Shown here: one piece after another, positions 56,201 to 64,000 of the stretch
Layout: every line of letters begins with the position of its first letter
How positions within the stretch are numbered: position 1 is the first letter of the stretch
Assembly: GCA_943789335.1 (NCBI GenBank)
Contig: CALSTS010000003.1
Coordinates: forward strand, 94,774-158,773
Origin: an uncultured Pseudomonadales bacterium
Lineage (GTDB): Bacteria > Pseudomonadota > Gammaproteobacteria > Pseudomonadales > Pseudohongiellaceae
DNA length: 64,000 bases
Direction: 5' to 3'
The notes under the pieces: model-generated
Told to the model about the DNA's origin: nothing
Databases searched by the model: none
What the model saw: only the letters and a program-made list of their open reading frames with translations
Program-made: the position numbers and the translations under genes

Positions 56201-57523
56201 TTATTGTTTTGTAGCTGCGTCTCCAAGAGAAACATCTGTTAAGCCCTTACGAATCATGTACCAAAACAGTATTACGCCGGGAAAGGCCACAAATGTCGTA
56301 AGCAAATAAAAATTCACATATCCCAACGACTCGATGAGCCCACCTGCAGTGGTGCCTGTAATAAATCTACCAGCGATACTTGCCAGTGCTGAAAGTAAAG
56401 CATATTGCGTCGCGGTAAAACGTAAATTACAGAGGGCTGACAGATAGGCTACTACCGTAACCCCACCGATACCACTGGCAAAATTCTCAAACCCCACAGC
56501 ACCAGCCATACCAATGTTACTGTGCCCAACTAAAGCCAAAGCAGCAAAGCTGAAATTAGACACCGCCATCAGAATCAAACTGACTAGCACTGCATGCTTT
56601 AAGCCCATACGCACATACATAATACCGCCTATAAAAATACCTACCAGAAATGCAATAAAGCCAAAACCCACATCGTAAAAAGCAATTTCTTCGTTACTGA
56701 AACCTAAATCATCAAACAAAAGACGCAGGGTAAGATTGGCTAACGTATCTCCAATTTTGTGAATCAATACAAAAAGAAGAACTAGCCAGGCACCTTGCCG
56801 CTTAATAAATTCAACAAGTGGGCTAAAATATTCAACAAAGGCATCTGCGATGCCCTTAGTCGCAACCGGTTCTCTACGACGATGAGGTTCCCCCATAAAT
56901 ACGCTAACTAAAATAGCTGGTAAGACAAAAACTGCACAAGCAATATAAGCAAAAGTCCAACCGAAACTGCTGGCAAGAATAAGAGCCAAAGCACCTGTTG
57001 TTGCTGCGCCAATTCGCCAGCCGTATTGATTCATACCAGAACCGGTCCCAAGTTGGTGAGGCTCTAATAACTCGATACGATAAGCATCGACAATTATATC
57101 GAGGGTTGCACCTGCAACCCCTAAAGTGATTGCTGCAATAGCTACTGTAAACAATGCTTGATTAGGATCGGCAACGCCTAAAAAAACAACTGCACAGATT
57201 ACAAACAAACTAATTAGCCAAAGCCATGAACGTCTTTGTCCAAAACGGCCAATACCGGGTAATTTCATGTTATCTACGATCGGCGCCCACAGAAATTTAA
57301 AATTATAGGCTAGGAAAGTTAAGGCAAAAGCAGTGACGGCACTTTTTGTGATGCCATCTTGAGCTAAGCGTGTAGTCAGTGTTGCGCCAATCAACGCATA
57401 AGGAAAAGCTGATGAAACGCCCAGAAAAAAGGCAGCAAGAGGGCCGGCTTCAACATAAGGGCGGACACTTTCTGGCAGCCTGCTACGCCAACCTTCTATC
57501 GTCCTGTTATCAGCTACCGACAT
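56201..57523 (-). CDS. ampG: AmpG-type muropeptide MFS transporter
   Basis: 440 residues, about twelve to fourteen membrane helices. YNFKFLWAPIVDNMKLPGIGRFGQRRSWL in the first half is the AmpG landmark: a Trp-Ala-Pro followed by a long GxRRSW loop. AmpG imports anhydromuropeptides for peptidoglycan recycling and beta-lactamase induction signals. No ampD or ampC gene lies beside it. The length is close to short AmpG forms. Confidence 0.85.
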   Translation of the reverse strand: MSVADNRTIEGWRSRLPESVRPYVEAGPLAAFFLGVSSAFPYALIGATLTTRLAQDGITKSAVTAFALTFLAYNFKFLWAPIVDNMKLPGIGRFGQRRSWLWLISLFVICAVVFLGVADPNQALFTVAIAAITLGVAGATLDIIVDAYRIELLEPHQLGTGSGMNQYGWRIGAATTGALALILASSFGWTFAYIACAVFVLPAILVSVFMGEPHRRREPVATKGIADAFVEYFSPLVEFIKRQGAWLVLLFVLIHKIGDTLANLTLRLLFDDLGFSNEEIAFYDVGFGFIAFLVGIFIGGIMYVRMGLKHAVLVSLILMAVSNFSFAALALVGHSNIGMAGAVGFENFASGIGGVTVVAYLSALCNLRFTATQYALLSALASIAGRFITGTTAGGLIESLGYVNFYLLTTFVAFPGVILFWYMIRKGLTDVSLGDAATKQ

Positions 57524-57659
57524 AAATTATCCAAATAGGGCTTAATTACTACAGATCATTATTTTTAACTTTATCAGGCAATCCATATATGAAACAACAC
57601 TTAAAAAGTTATAACTCTTTTTAAACCGTCCGCAGAAGGCAGCAGGTTGATGATTTTTT

Positions 57660-58463
57660 TTAAACAAAGAATATAAATAAAACAGCGCCCAAGAATAAGC
57701 GATAAATCACAAAAGGCAGAAAGCCCAAACCGGTTACCAACTTTAAAAAAAAGTGAATACAAAAATATGAAAACAATGCAGATAGGAGCATCCCATACGC
57801 TAATTCCAGCCAGTTAACCGCACTCTCCTCTAATAGATCAATTACTGACAGTAAGGTCGCACCTGCTACAGCAGGAATTGATAATAAAAATGACAAGCGT
57901 GCCGCTTCTTTTCGTTTGAGATTACAAAATAAACCCGCTGTCATTGTCACACCTGAACGAGATGTACCTGGTATTAAGGCCAAAACTTGCCCTATACCTA
58001 TAAACAGAAAAGCGTGCCAGCTGAGCTTATTAAGCCCTTTTTCAACTGTAGAATTTTTATCTGCATACCATAATAACAGGGCAAAAATAATTGTAGTGCT
58101 TGCAATCACGGTCGAGCTACGAAAATACGAATCAACGATGTCTCTTAAAAATAAACCCGCAATAACTATTGGGCAGGTAGCAAGAATTATCATCCAACCT
58201 AGGCGTGCTTCATCACTTGCCTGGCCTTTTATGATATTCATGCTCCAAGCATGTAAAATTTGATAAATATCTTTTCTAAAATACAGTATGACTGCAAACA
58301 AACTACCAAAGTGCACAGCCACATCAAAAGCAAGTCCTTGGTCTTCCCAGCCAAACATTGCAGAAGGGAAAATTAAATGTGCTGAACTAGAAATTGGAAG
58401 AAATTCTGTAACACCCTGTATCAGGGCAAGGCAAGAAGCTCGGATAAAATCGAAAGCTACCAT
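57660..58463 (-). CDS. uppP: Undecaprenyl-diphosphatase UppP (BacA)
   Basis: 267 residues, eight membrane helices. Motifs QGVTEFLPISSSAH (active Glu/Ser-rich loop) and ALIPGTSRSGVTM (second catalytic loop with Arg) are perfect. Recycles the lipid carrier for cell-wall synthesis; also gives bacitracin resistance. One base separates it from the tsaB stop, so they are co-transcribed. Confidence 0.96.
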   Translation of the reverse strand: MVAFDFIRASCLALIQGVTEFLPISSSAHLIFPSAMFGWEDQGLAFDVAVHFGSLFAVILYFRKDIYQILHAWSMNIIKGQASDEARLGWMIILATCPIVIAGLFLRDIVDSYFRSSTVIASTTIIFALLLWYADKNSTVEKGLNKLSWHAFLFIGIGQVLALIPGTSRSGVTMTAGLFCNLKRKEAARLSFLLSIPAVAGATLLSVIDLLEESAVNWLELAYGMLLSALFSYFCIHFFLKLVTGLGFLPFVIYRLFLGAVLFIFFV

Positions 58464-58464
58464 G

Positions 58465-59133
58465 TTAATTTTGTGTCACTTTGTTACGCAAATAAGTAGG
58501 TGAAAAATCTTCAGGTTTCATAGTCATACCCTGTGCTAAATACCCAATGGCTAATTCGGCCATCGCTGCTGCACGCGGGTATACGTCACTATCATATGCA
58601 GTAATTATCGACTGTATATACTCTGGCATCTGAGTTAGGAAATTCATTCCATTACCTACTCCATAGCAAGATCCAGTTAATTCAACATCAATCAGCTCAG
58701 GCTTACATAGCTGTTCTTCTCCTACTAACTCGATTTTATTGTCAGCTTTAGAATAAACAGCCCAATAAACTTCATTAATACGGGCATCTAGACAGCTAAG
58801 AACATACTGCGGTTCGGATTTTATACTTGGTTGAGCTAGGGCCGCTAAAGTTGAAATCGGAATTAATGCCAACTCAGCGCCAAAAGCAATGCCTTGTGCA
58901 ACGCCCGCTGCAATTCTTAGCCCGGTAAATGAGCCAGGACCAGCACCAACAGCTATAGCATCAAGCTCAGTGAAATTGAGCTCATGTTCTGCCATTAAAC
59001 TTTGAATCATCGGAAGAATATACTGAGTATGCAACCTCGGCAAGACTTCAAATTTTTCGAAAATTTTGCCATCGATAGCAAGAGCACATGAACAGGCTTC
59101 AGTTGAACTATCTAGGGCTAGAATTATTGACAT
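58465..59133 (-). CDS. tsaB: tRNA threonylcarbamoyladenosine biosynthesis protein TsaB
   Basis: 222 residues. ASKHA fold: ILALDSSTEACSCAL at the start, and GAGPGSFTGLRIAAGVAQGIAFG, the TsaB hallmark. Scaffold partner of TsaD for t6A37 formation in ANN-decoding tRNAs. Leads the tsaB-uppP pair. Confidence 0.95.
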   Translation of the reverse strand: MSIILALDSSTEACSCALAIDGKIFEKFEVLPRLHTQYILPMIQSLMAEHELNFTELDAIAVGAGPGSFTGLRIAAGVAQGIAFGAELALIPISTLAALAQPSIKSEPQYVLSCLDARINEVYWAVYSKADNKIELVGEEQLCKPELIDVELTGSCYGVGNGMNFLTQMPEYIQSIITAYDSDVYPRAAAMAELAIGYLAQGMTMKPEDFSPTYLRNKVTQN

Positions 59134-59150
59134 AGCATAGTAAATTTACA

Positions 59151-59190
59151 AAAAAATCCCCCGCAGCCGAAACTGCGAGGGATTGATTTT
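59151..59190 (-). terminator. Rho-independent terminator after the H1-like gene
   Basis: On the minus strand AATCCCTCGCAG-TTTCGG-CTGCGGGGGATT followed by T5. Stem of about twelve pairs with one G-T pair. It follows the H1-like gene and separates it from tsaB. Confidence 0.88.
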
Positions 59191-59208
59191 ACATTTTAAG
59201 AAAATTAA

Positions 59209-60279
59209 TTATTTCTTTTTAGCTTTGCGAGCAGGTTTTCGTTTCGCTGGAGCTTTTTTTGTAGCTACTTTGCGCTTAGCGGGTGCTTTTTTAGCGACTT
59301 TCTTCTTAGCAGGAGCTTTTTTAGCCGCTACTTTGCGCTTAGCCGGGGCTTTTTTAGCTGCTTTCTTCTTAGCCGGGGCTTTTTTAGCGGCTACTTTGCG
59401 TTTGGCAGGTGCTTTTTTAGCGGCTTTCTTCTTAGCCGGGGCTTTTTTAGCGGCTACTTTGCGTTTGGCAGGTGCTTTTTTAGCGGCTTTCTTCTTAGCC
59501 GGGGCTTTTTTAGCGGCTACTTTGCGTTTGGCAGGTGCTTTTTTAGCGGCTTTCTTCTTAGCCGGAGCTTTTTTAGCGGCTACTTTGCGCTTAGCCGGGG
59601 CTTTTTTAGCGGCTACTTTGCGTTTGGCAGGTGCTTTTTTCTTAGAAGCTGCTTTTTTAATTTTAGCTGCAGCTTTTCTAGCAGCTATTCTTGCTTTGGC
59701 GGCTGCTTTGGCGGCTGCTTTTTTCTCAGCTGCCCTAGCTTTTGTAGCCAATTTAGTTGCTGCAGCTCTGGCTTTAGCAGCTAATTTTTTCTCAGCAGCT
59801 TTTACTTTTACAGCTTCTTTTTTAAGTTTAGCAGCTACTTTCTTAGCAATACCTTTAGCCTGTTGTTTCTTTATAGCAGCTTCAGCTTTTTTGATACTTT
59901 TCTTAAGCTCAGAAGCAGCTTTCTTTTCTAGGGCTTTCTTATAGCTGGCAACGGCTTTAGCCTGTGCTGCAGCTTTAGCTTTCGTAGCATCTATAGCTGA
60001 AGCCGTTAACATCGATTGTTTTGCTTTTAATTGTTTCGCTTTAGCAGAAACAAGTTTAGTTGTTAATTTTCTAACTTGCGCCCTTGCAGTAGCAGCAGCT
60101 TTTTTACTTTTTGCAGCAGCAACTTTCTTTTTAGCATTACTGATTGCATTGTTCTGTTTAGCTACTTCTCGTTGCGCTTTTCCTAAAGTGGATTTCGCTT
60201 TACTTGTAGCAGATACGGATTTTCTTTTAGCCGGTTTTGTAGCAACAGGTGCTGCTTGTTTAGCTTGGGCTGTAGCCAT
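59209..60279 (-). CDS. Histone H1-like Lys/Ala/Pro repeat protein
   Basis: 356 residues, extremely basic. Residues 1 to about 205 are Lys/Ala coiled-coil-like helix; 210-356 are repeats of a 21-residue unit containing [21 protein letters not shown], like AlgP/AlgR3 of Pseudomonas and eukaryotic H1 tails. Expected to bind DNA without sequence preference. Strong GGAG start site and own terminator. The N-terminal helix resembles the protein at 28625-29119. Copy number of the repeat probably varies among strains. Confidence 0.82.
   Translation of the reverse strand: MATAQAKQAAPVATKPAKRKSVSATSKAKSTLGKAQREVAKQNNAISNAKKKVAAAKSKKAAATARAQVRKLTTKLVSAKAKQLKAKQSMLTASAIDATKAKAAAQAKAVASYKKALEKKAASELKKSIKKAEAAIKKQQAKGIAKKVAAKLKKEAVKVKAAEKKLAAKARAAATKLATKARAAEKKAAAKAAAKARIAARKAAAKIKKAASKKKAPAKRKVAAKKAPAKRKVAAKKAPAKKKAAKKAPAKRKVAAKKAPAKKKAAKKAPAKRKVAAKKAPAKKKAAKKAPAKRKVAAKKAPAKKKAAKKAPAKRKVAAKKAPAKKKVAKKAPAKRKVATKKAPAKRKPARKAKKK
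59341..59600. repeat. 63-bp tandem repeat inside the H1-like gene
   Basis: At least three nearly identical 63-bp units (starting at 59404, 59467 and 59530), with further divergent units on both sides. Each encodes one 21-residue KAPAKKK/KRKVAAK unit. Confidence 0.88.
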
Positions 60280-60621
60280 AATTTTTCTCCTAGAACGTAA
60301 AATTTAACTACTTTAATTTTAGGTTGTTGTTATTGCTTCACTTTCGAGCGCAACATATCACAGTTTTTTTGTTTTTTACAACTTTTTATAAAAAAGCTAT
60401 AGTTATTTTTTTCATAAAAAACAATAAAAAAGAATCGAAAAGTAAGAATGAACTTATTATTTTAAAAAATTAAAAAAAGAGAATAGTTTTATTAATCTAA
60501 TTTACCCTTAATATTAAGGATAAACATTTAAGTTAAATTTCTATTTAGAAAAAACACAATAAAAAAATCTTAATTCAAATACCAGTTACTTATTGAATTA
60601 GTACAAAATAATTTAATATTT
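60280..60621. other. AT-rich intergenic gap between adk and the H1-like gene
   Basis: About 340 bp, almost only A and T with many A and T runs. It holds the promoter region of the H1-like gene and the end region of adk, but I see no gene and no clean terminator. Confidence 0.6.
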
Positions 60622-61269
60622 TTAGCTCAACACTGCCAATAATTGCTGCTTAATTTCAGCGATATCACCTACCCCATTAATTTGGGAAAATTTAACAGAA
60701 CCACTTTGTTTTTCGATAGACTGATAGAAGTCAACCAAAGGCAACGTTTGTTGATGATAAACCTCAAGCCTTTTTCTGACGGTATCTTCTTTATCATCTT
60801 CCCTTTGAATTAAAGCTTCTCCAGTCAGATCATCAACACCTGCGCTTTGCGGTGGATTATGTTGCAGATGGTATATTCTGCCCGATTCTGGGTGAACTCG
60901 TCTACCGCTTAAGCGTTTCACGATTTCCTCATCAGACACATTAATTTCAAGCACATGCTCTATATCAACCCCAGCTTCAATCAATGCTTCAGCCTGAGGA
61001 ATGGTTCTGGGAAAGCCATCAAAAAGAAACCCATTTGCACAATCATCTTGTGTAATTCTTTCTTTAACCAATGCAATAATGATCTCGTCAGTTACCAATC
61101 CGCCGCTTTCCATTACCGATTTAACTTGCAAGCCTAGCTCAGTGCCATCTTTAACTGCCGCACGCAGCATATCTCCAGTTGAAATCTGCGGAATGGCAAA
61201 GGTATCTACGATAAATTGAGCCTGTGTGCCTTTGCCCGCACCTGGCGCGCCTAAAAGAATAATTTTCAT
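60622..61269 (-). CDS. adk: Adenylate kinase
   Basis: 215 residues from the ATG at 61269 with GGGGGA upstream; a TTG at 61281 adds four residues and overlaps that site. P-loop [16 protein letters not shown], the [14 protein letters not shown] core and the LID domain [13 protein letters not shown]. The LID is a long-form type, without the Cys4 zinc set. Interconverts ATP + AMP and 2 ADP. Confidence 0.97.
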   Translation of the reverse strand: MKIILLGAPGAGKGTQAQFIVDTFAIPQISTGDMLRAAVKDGTELGLQVKSVMESGGLVTDEIIIALVKERITQDDCANGFLFDGFPRTIPQAEALIEAGVDIEHVLEINVSDEEIVKRLSGRRVHPESGRIYHLQHNPPQSAGVDDLTGEALIQREDDKEDTVRKRLEVYHQQTLPLVDFYQSIEKQSGSVKFSQINGVGDIAEIKQQLLAVLS

Positions 61270-61324
61270 TGCATCCCCCAAATAAAGCTCAATACATTAC
61301 ACATTTGCTATTGCATCCACAAGT

Positions 61325-62158
61325 TTAAGACCTTTTAGCCAATTCTTTTTTAGCCAGTTCCCAATATAACTCTAGCTCATTAATCGTTAAACTTTTCATT
61401 TCTAATTTTTTTTCTCGCAGCATACTTTCTATTAATTTAAAACGCTGACTGAACTTACTATTTGCAGCACGCAAACTTGATTCAGGATTAAGTTTTAAGT
61501 GTCGAGATAAATTTACTACACTAAATAATAAATCTCCGAACTCCTCTTCTATATGCATTTGATCCTTAGCTAGCATTGCCTCGTCCAACTCTTCAAGTTC
61601 TTCATATATTTTTTTTATAACACTTTTTGCTTCTTTCCAGTCAAATCCTCCTGTCGCAGCTCGGCTTTGTATCTTTTTTGCTCGCAGCAATGCCGGCAGA
61701 GCCTGGGGAATATCATTCAACAGACTAGGGATGCTCCCGCTAACTTGCTTTTGCCTTTCTTCCTGTTTTATTTTTTCCCAGTTAGCCTCAACTTGCTCAG
61801 GCGTTAGATTATTCTCTTTACCAAAACTTTCAATCGTAGCATCTGGAAAGACATGCGGATGTCTTGTAAGAAGCTTATTGATTATTGCGCTACAGATATC
61901 ATCAAAAGTGAATAAGTTCTCTTCATTAGCCATCTGCGCATAAAAAACCACCTGGAATAGTAGATCACCTAATTCTTCCGGTAAGTGCTGTATATCTTCC
62001 TGTTCAATACACTCTATAACTTCGTAGCATTCTTCAAGTGTATGTGGAGCAATAGATTTAAAGCTTTGTTTTAAATCCCAGGCACAGCCATACTCTTTAT
62101 CTCTTAGTAAAGACATCACTTTTAATAGTTCAGTAATTTTTTCGCTGCTACTTTGCAT
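61325..62158 (-). CDS. mazG: Nucleoside triphosphate pyrophosphohydrolase MazG
   Basis: 277 residues, two all-alpha MazG domains. The first has EELGDLLFQVVFYAQMA with Glu-Glu-x-x-Asp, the second EEEFGDLLFSVVNLSRHL. House-cleaning hydrolysis of NTPs. A Lys/Glu tail closes it. Between adk and rlmD; relA, often between rlmD and mazG in pseudomonads, is absent. Confidence 0.94.
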   Translation of the reverse strand: MQSSSEKITELLKVMSLLRDKEYGCAWDLKQSFKSIAPHTLEECYEVIECIEQEDIQHLPEELGDLLFQVVFYAQMANEENLFTFDDICSAIINKLLTRHPHVFPDATIESFGKENNLTPEQVEANWEKIKQEERQKQVSGSIPSLLNDIPQALPALLRAKKIQSRAATGGFDWKEAKSVIKKIYEELEELDEAMLAKDQMHIEEEFGDLLFSVVNLSRHLKLNPESSLRAANSKFSQRFKLIESMLREKKLEMKSLTINELELYWELAKKELAKRS

Positions 62159-62192
62159 TTATCTTCCAAACATTCCTTTTAATACGGTCTGA

Positions 62193-63539
62193 TTATGCCT
62201 TATTGAATAAAGCTATGGACTCAACATGCGTTGTTTGCGGAAACATATCCATTACACCAGCGGCCTCTAAATGGTAGCCCAGCTCTTTCAAACAAGCGGC
62301 ATCTCTTGCCAGAGTTATAGGATTACAGGAAATATAAACAATTTTTTCTGGTTGCAGCGCAGCCACAGCCGGCAGTATCTCAATGGCGCCAGATCGGGGC
62401 GGGTCGATTAACACTTTAGTAAACCCATAGCTCGACCAATGCTTGGTATCAAGATTTTCTGTTAAATCAGCACTGCTAAATTCCAGATTATCCAATTTCA
62501 TACGAAGGGCATTCTCTTGCCCCCTATCCACCATAGCTTCACTGCCTTCTACCCCAAGTACTAACTTTGCTTTGGTAGCCAGCGGTAAAGAAAAATTTCC
62601 TAAACCACAGAACAAATCTAATATTTTGTCTTCCGCGTTTATTTCTAATAGTTCTATAGCCTTGTTAATCATCTTACGGTTAATCTGCGCATTGACCTGA
62701 GTGAAATCCATTGGGTGAAAAGCCATGTTTAATTGAAAATCTGGCAAGTCGTAAAACAATCTATCTATCTCTGTTTTTGGATAGTACTTGGCAACGGTAT
62801 CGGGACCACCGCTTTGCAGATATAAATCAAACTTATGGCTTTCAGCAAATTCAGTCATTTTCTCTAGATCATCAGCATCCAAGGGTAATAAATGTCTAAA
62901 GACTAAGGCCATAGAATTAGCACTTACCTGCTCATCTCCGACGGCCACTTCAATTTGTGGAATATGTTTATATGCGGCTAATGAAGCGATTAATTTACTT
63001 AATGCGGGCAATAAATTACTCACTTGAGGGTCAAGTACTTCACAGCTATCCATGTTAGTAATAAAACTGCTGTTTTTTTCTCTGAATCCAACCAAAACTT
63101 GCTCTTTCTTATGAACATAACGCACGGCCAATCTGGCTTTACGTCTATAGGCAAAATGAGGGCCAGTAATAGGCGGCATTCTTTTGTAATTATTGCCCGA
63201 TAGACTTTGCACCAGCAATTCGTCTAAGACAGAAGCTTTAAATAATAGCTGCGACTCAGAGTTAAAATGTTGCAGACTACAACCTCCACAGATTGTGGCA
63301 TATCGACAAGGAGGCTCAACCCGCTCTTTAGACGCAGTTATTATTTCTAAGGTTTTTGCTTGATCAAAAGATTCGCGTTTTTGTGTATAAACGGCCGAAA
63401 CCTGTTCTCCAGGCAAAGCTTCATCAACAAAGATTACCTTTCCTTCTAGATGTGCTATTCCTCTTCCTTCATGGCTGAGCTTTTCAATATCCAGGACAAC
63501 AGGATCCTTTGGCAGCTTTTGCCGTCTTCTTCGACGCAT
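62193..63539 (-). CDS. rlmD: 23S rRNA (uracil-1939-C5)-methyltransferase RlmD
   Basis: 448 residues. N-terminal TRAM domain (about 15-70, DIEKLSHEGRGIAHLEGKVIF), [4Fe-4S] ligands in PCRYATICGGCSLQH, then the Rossmann domain with DLFCGLGNFSLPLA (SAM), DPPRSGA and the catalytic Cys in YISCNPITLARD. Methylates U1939. Next to cysM as in pseudomonads. Confidence 0.96.
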   Translation of the reverse strand: MRRRRRQKLPKDPVVLDIEKLSHEGRGIAHLEGKVIFVDEALPGEQVSAVYTQKRESFDQAKTLEIITASKERVEPPCRYATICGGCSLQHFNSESQLLFKASVLDELLVQSLSGNNYKRMPPITGPHFAYRRKARLAVRYVHKKEQVLVGFREKNSSFITNMDSCEVLDPQVSNLLPALSKLIASLAAYKHIPQIEVAVGDEQVSANSMALVFRHLLPLDADDLEKMTEFAESHKFDLYLQSGGPDTVAKYYPKTEIDRLFYDLPDFQLNMAFHPMDFTQVNAQINRKMINKAIELLEINAEDKILDLFCGLGNFSLPLATKAKLVLGVEGSEAMVDRGQENALRMKLDNLEFSSADLTENLDTKHWSSYGFTKVLIDPPRSGAIEILPAVAALQPEKIVYISCNPITLARDAACLKELGYHLEAAGVMDMFPQTTHVESIALFNKA

Positions 63540-63561
63540 GGCTTTTTGAGTTTTCCTTTAA

Positions 63562-64000
63562 TTATTCGGGGGTAAATACACCACTAGAAAGATAACGATC
63601 ACCTCTGTCACAAATAATGGCAACAATTATTGCATTTTCCAGCAATTTGGAGAGCTGCAATGCTGCGAAAACCGCACCACCGGAAGAGACACCGCAATGT
63701 ATTCCTTCTTTTTTAGCTAAAGCGCGCATAGTGACTTCAGCATCATGCTGGCTAATATCAATTATTTGGTCAACACGTTCGCGCTCAAATATTTTAGGTA
63801 AATATGCTTCAGGCCATCGTCTGATACCAGGAATACGAGAATCTTCCTGGGGCTGCAAACCAACAATTTTAATATTAGAATTCTGTTCCTTTAAGAATCT
63901 TGAAACGCCCATAATGGTACCCGTTGTTCCCATTGAGCTGACAAAGTGAGTTATTTCGCCCTTGGTATCACGCCAAATTTCAGGACCAGTCCCTTCGTAG
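63562..64000 (-). CDS. cysM: Cysteine synthase B, C-terminal part (cut by the right edge)
   Basis: Open to the window edge; about 145 C-terminal residues are visible. HYxGTGPEIW-type YEGTGPEIW, then HFVSSMGTTGTIMG with the PLP-phosphate glycine loop, EDSRIPGIRRW and CGVSSGGAVFAAL. Uses O-acetylserine and sulfide or thiosulfate. An ATG at 63933 is internal, not the start. It lies just upstream of rlmD. Confidence 0.93.
   Translation of the reverse strand, partial: YEGTGPEIWRDTKGEITHFVSSMGTTGTIMGVSRFLKEQNSNIKIVGLQPQEDSRIPGIRRWPEAYLPKIFERERVDQIIDISQHDAEVTMRALAKKEGIHCGVSSGGAVFAALQLSKLLENAIIVAIICDRGDRYLSSGVFTPE

Noticed and set aside
59183..59944. 253-residue hydrophobic plus-strand frame rich in Ala, Phe and Leu
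   Set aside because: It is the antisense of the H1-like repeat gene; the apparent membrane repeats are the reverse complement of Lys/Ala codons.

Overview
The window reads as a chromosomal segment of an AT-rich gammaproteobacterium of the Pseudomonadales/Cellvibrionales kind, probably an aquatic heterotroph. That placement is an inference from gene order: dnaX-ybaB-recR with the 4.5S RNA just upstream of dnaX, rnd-ycgL-ycgN, mnmA-hflD-purB, lysS after prfB, an HsbA/HsbR pair, and cysM-rlmD followed by mazG are familiar neighbourhoods there. No 16S or tRNA gene is present to fix the lineage.

Layout. (1) 1-13 kb is accessory: a cut-off unrecognised gene, a secreted DUF6152-like protein, a one-haem cytochrome, an H-NOX gas sensor with its histidine kinase, a diguanylate cyclase remnant, then minus-strand genes for exported proteins (GlcG/HbpS-like, amidohydrolase, two metallo-beta-lactamase-fold hydrolases, two further relatives of the DUF6152-like protein) and a fadD gene missing its 5' half. 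(2) 13-21.5 kb holds an NYN nuclease, MFS, class III aminotransferase, EamA and Nramp-type transporters, then small variable genes, one SnoaL-like pseudogene and palindromic intergenic repeats. (3) 21.59-28.42 kb is a visibly G+C-richer island of five tightly packed minus-strand genes: a three-haem cytochrome c, DUF1592- and DUF1552-type proteins, a PF03640 repeat protein and an unknown secreted protein. It is bounded by two 18-bp IS6-like ends in inverted orientation, with an IS6-type transposase remnant just outside the right one. (4) 28.6-31 kb holds a Lys/Ala-rich protein, a beta-propeller and a cysteine-cluster protein. (5) 31-64 kb is mostly core: ung, lysS, prfB with its programmed frameshift, moaCDE, nudJ, mnmA, hflD, an inserted MFS plus VapBC-like pair, purB, roxA, dusA, a TerB-like gene, hsbA/hsbR, a PilZ protein, hrpA split by a single-base frameshift, ycgN-ycgL-rnd, recR-ybaB-dnaX, ffs, a tiny membrane protein, ampG, uppP, tsaB, a histone-H1-like repeat protein, adk, mazG, rlmD and the end of cysM.

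How the genes work together. The core half is translation, tRNA/rRNA modification and genome upkeep (LysRS, RF2, MnmA, DusA, RlmD, RoxA, TsaB, HrpA, Ung, RecR, DnaX, SRP RNA). The accessory half is mostly envelope chemistry: about a dozen products have export signals, several carry c-type haem motifs, and H-NOX, PilZ and HsbR/HsbA suggest gas, c-di-GMP and partner-switch control of lifestyle. Two conserved genes (hrpA, and mnmA at its start) have apparent one-base indels that are either real lesions or assembly errors. The best candidates for something new are the IS6-bounded cytochrome/DUF1552/DUF1592 island, the kinase-coupled H-NOX with an altered haem-binding motif, and an Nramp-like transporter lacking the usual metal-site residues.
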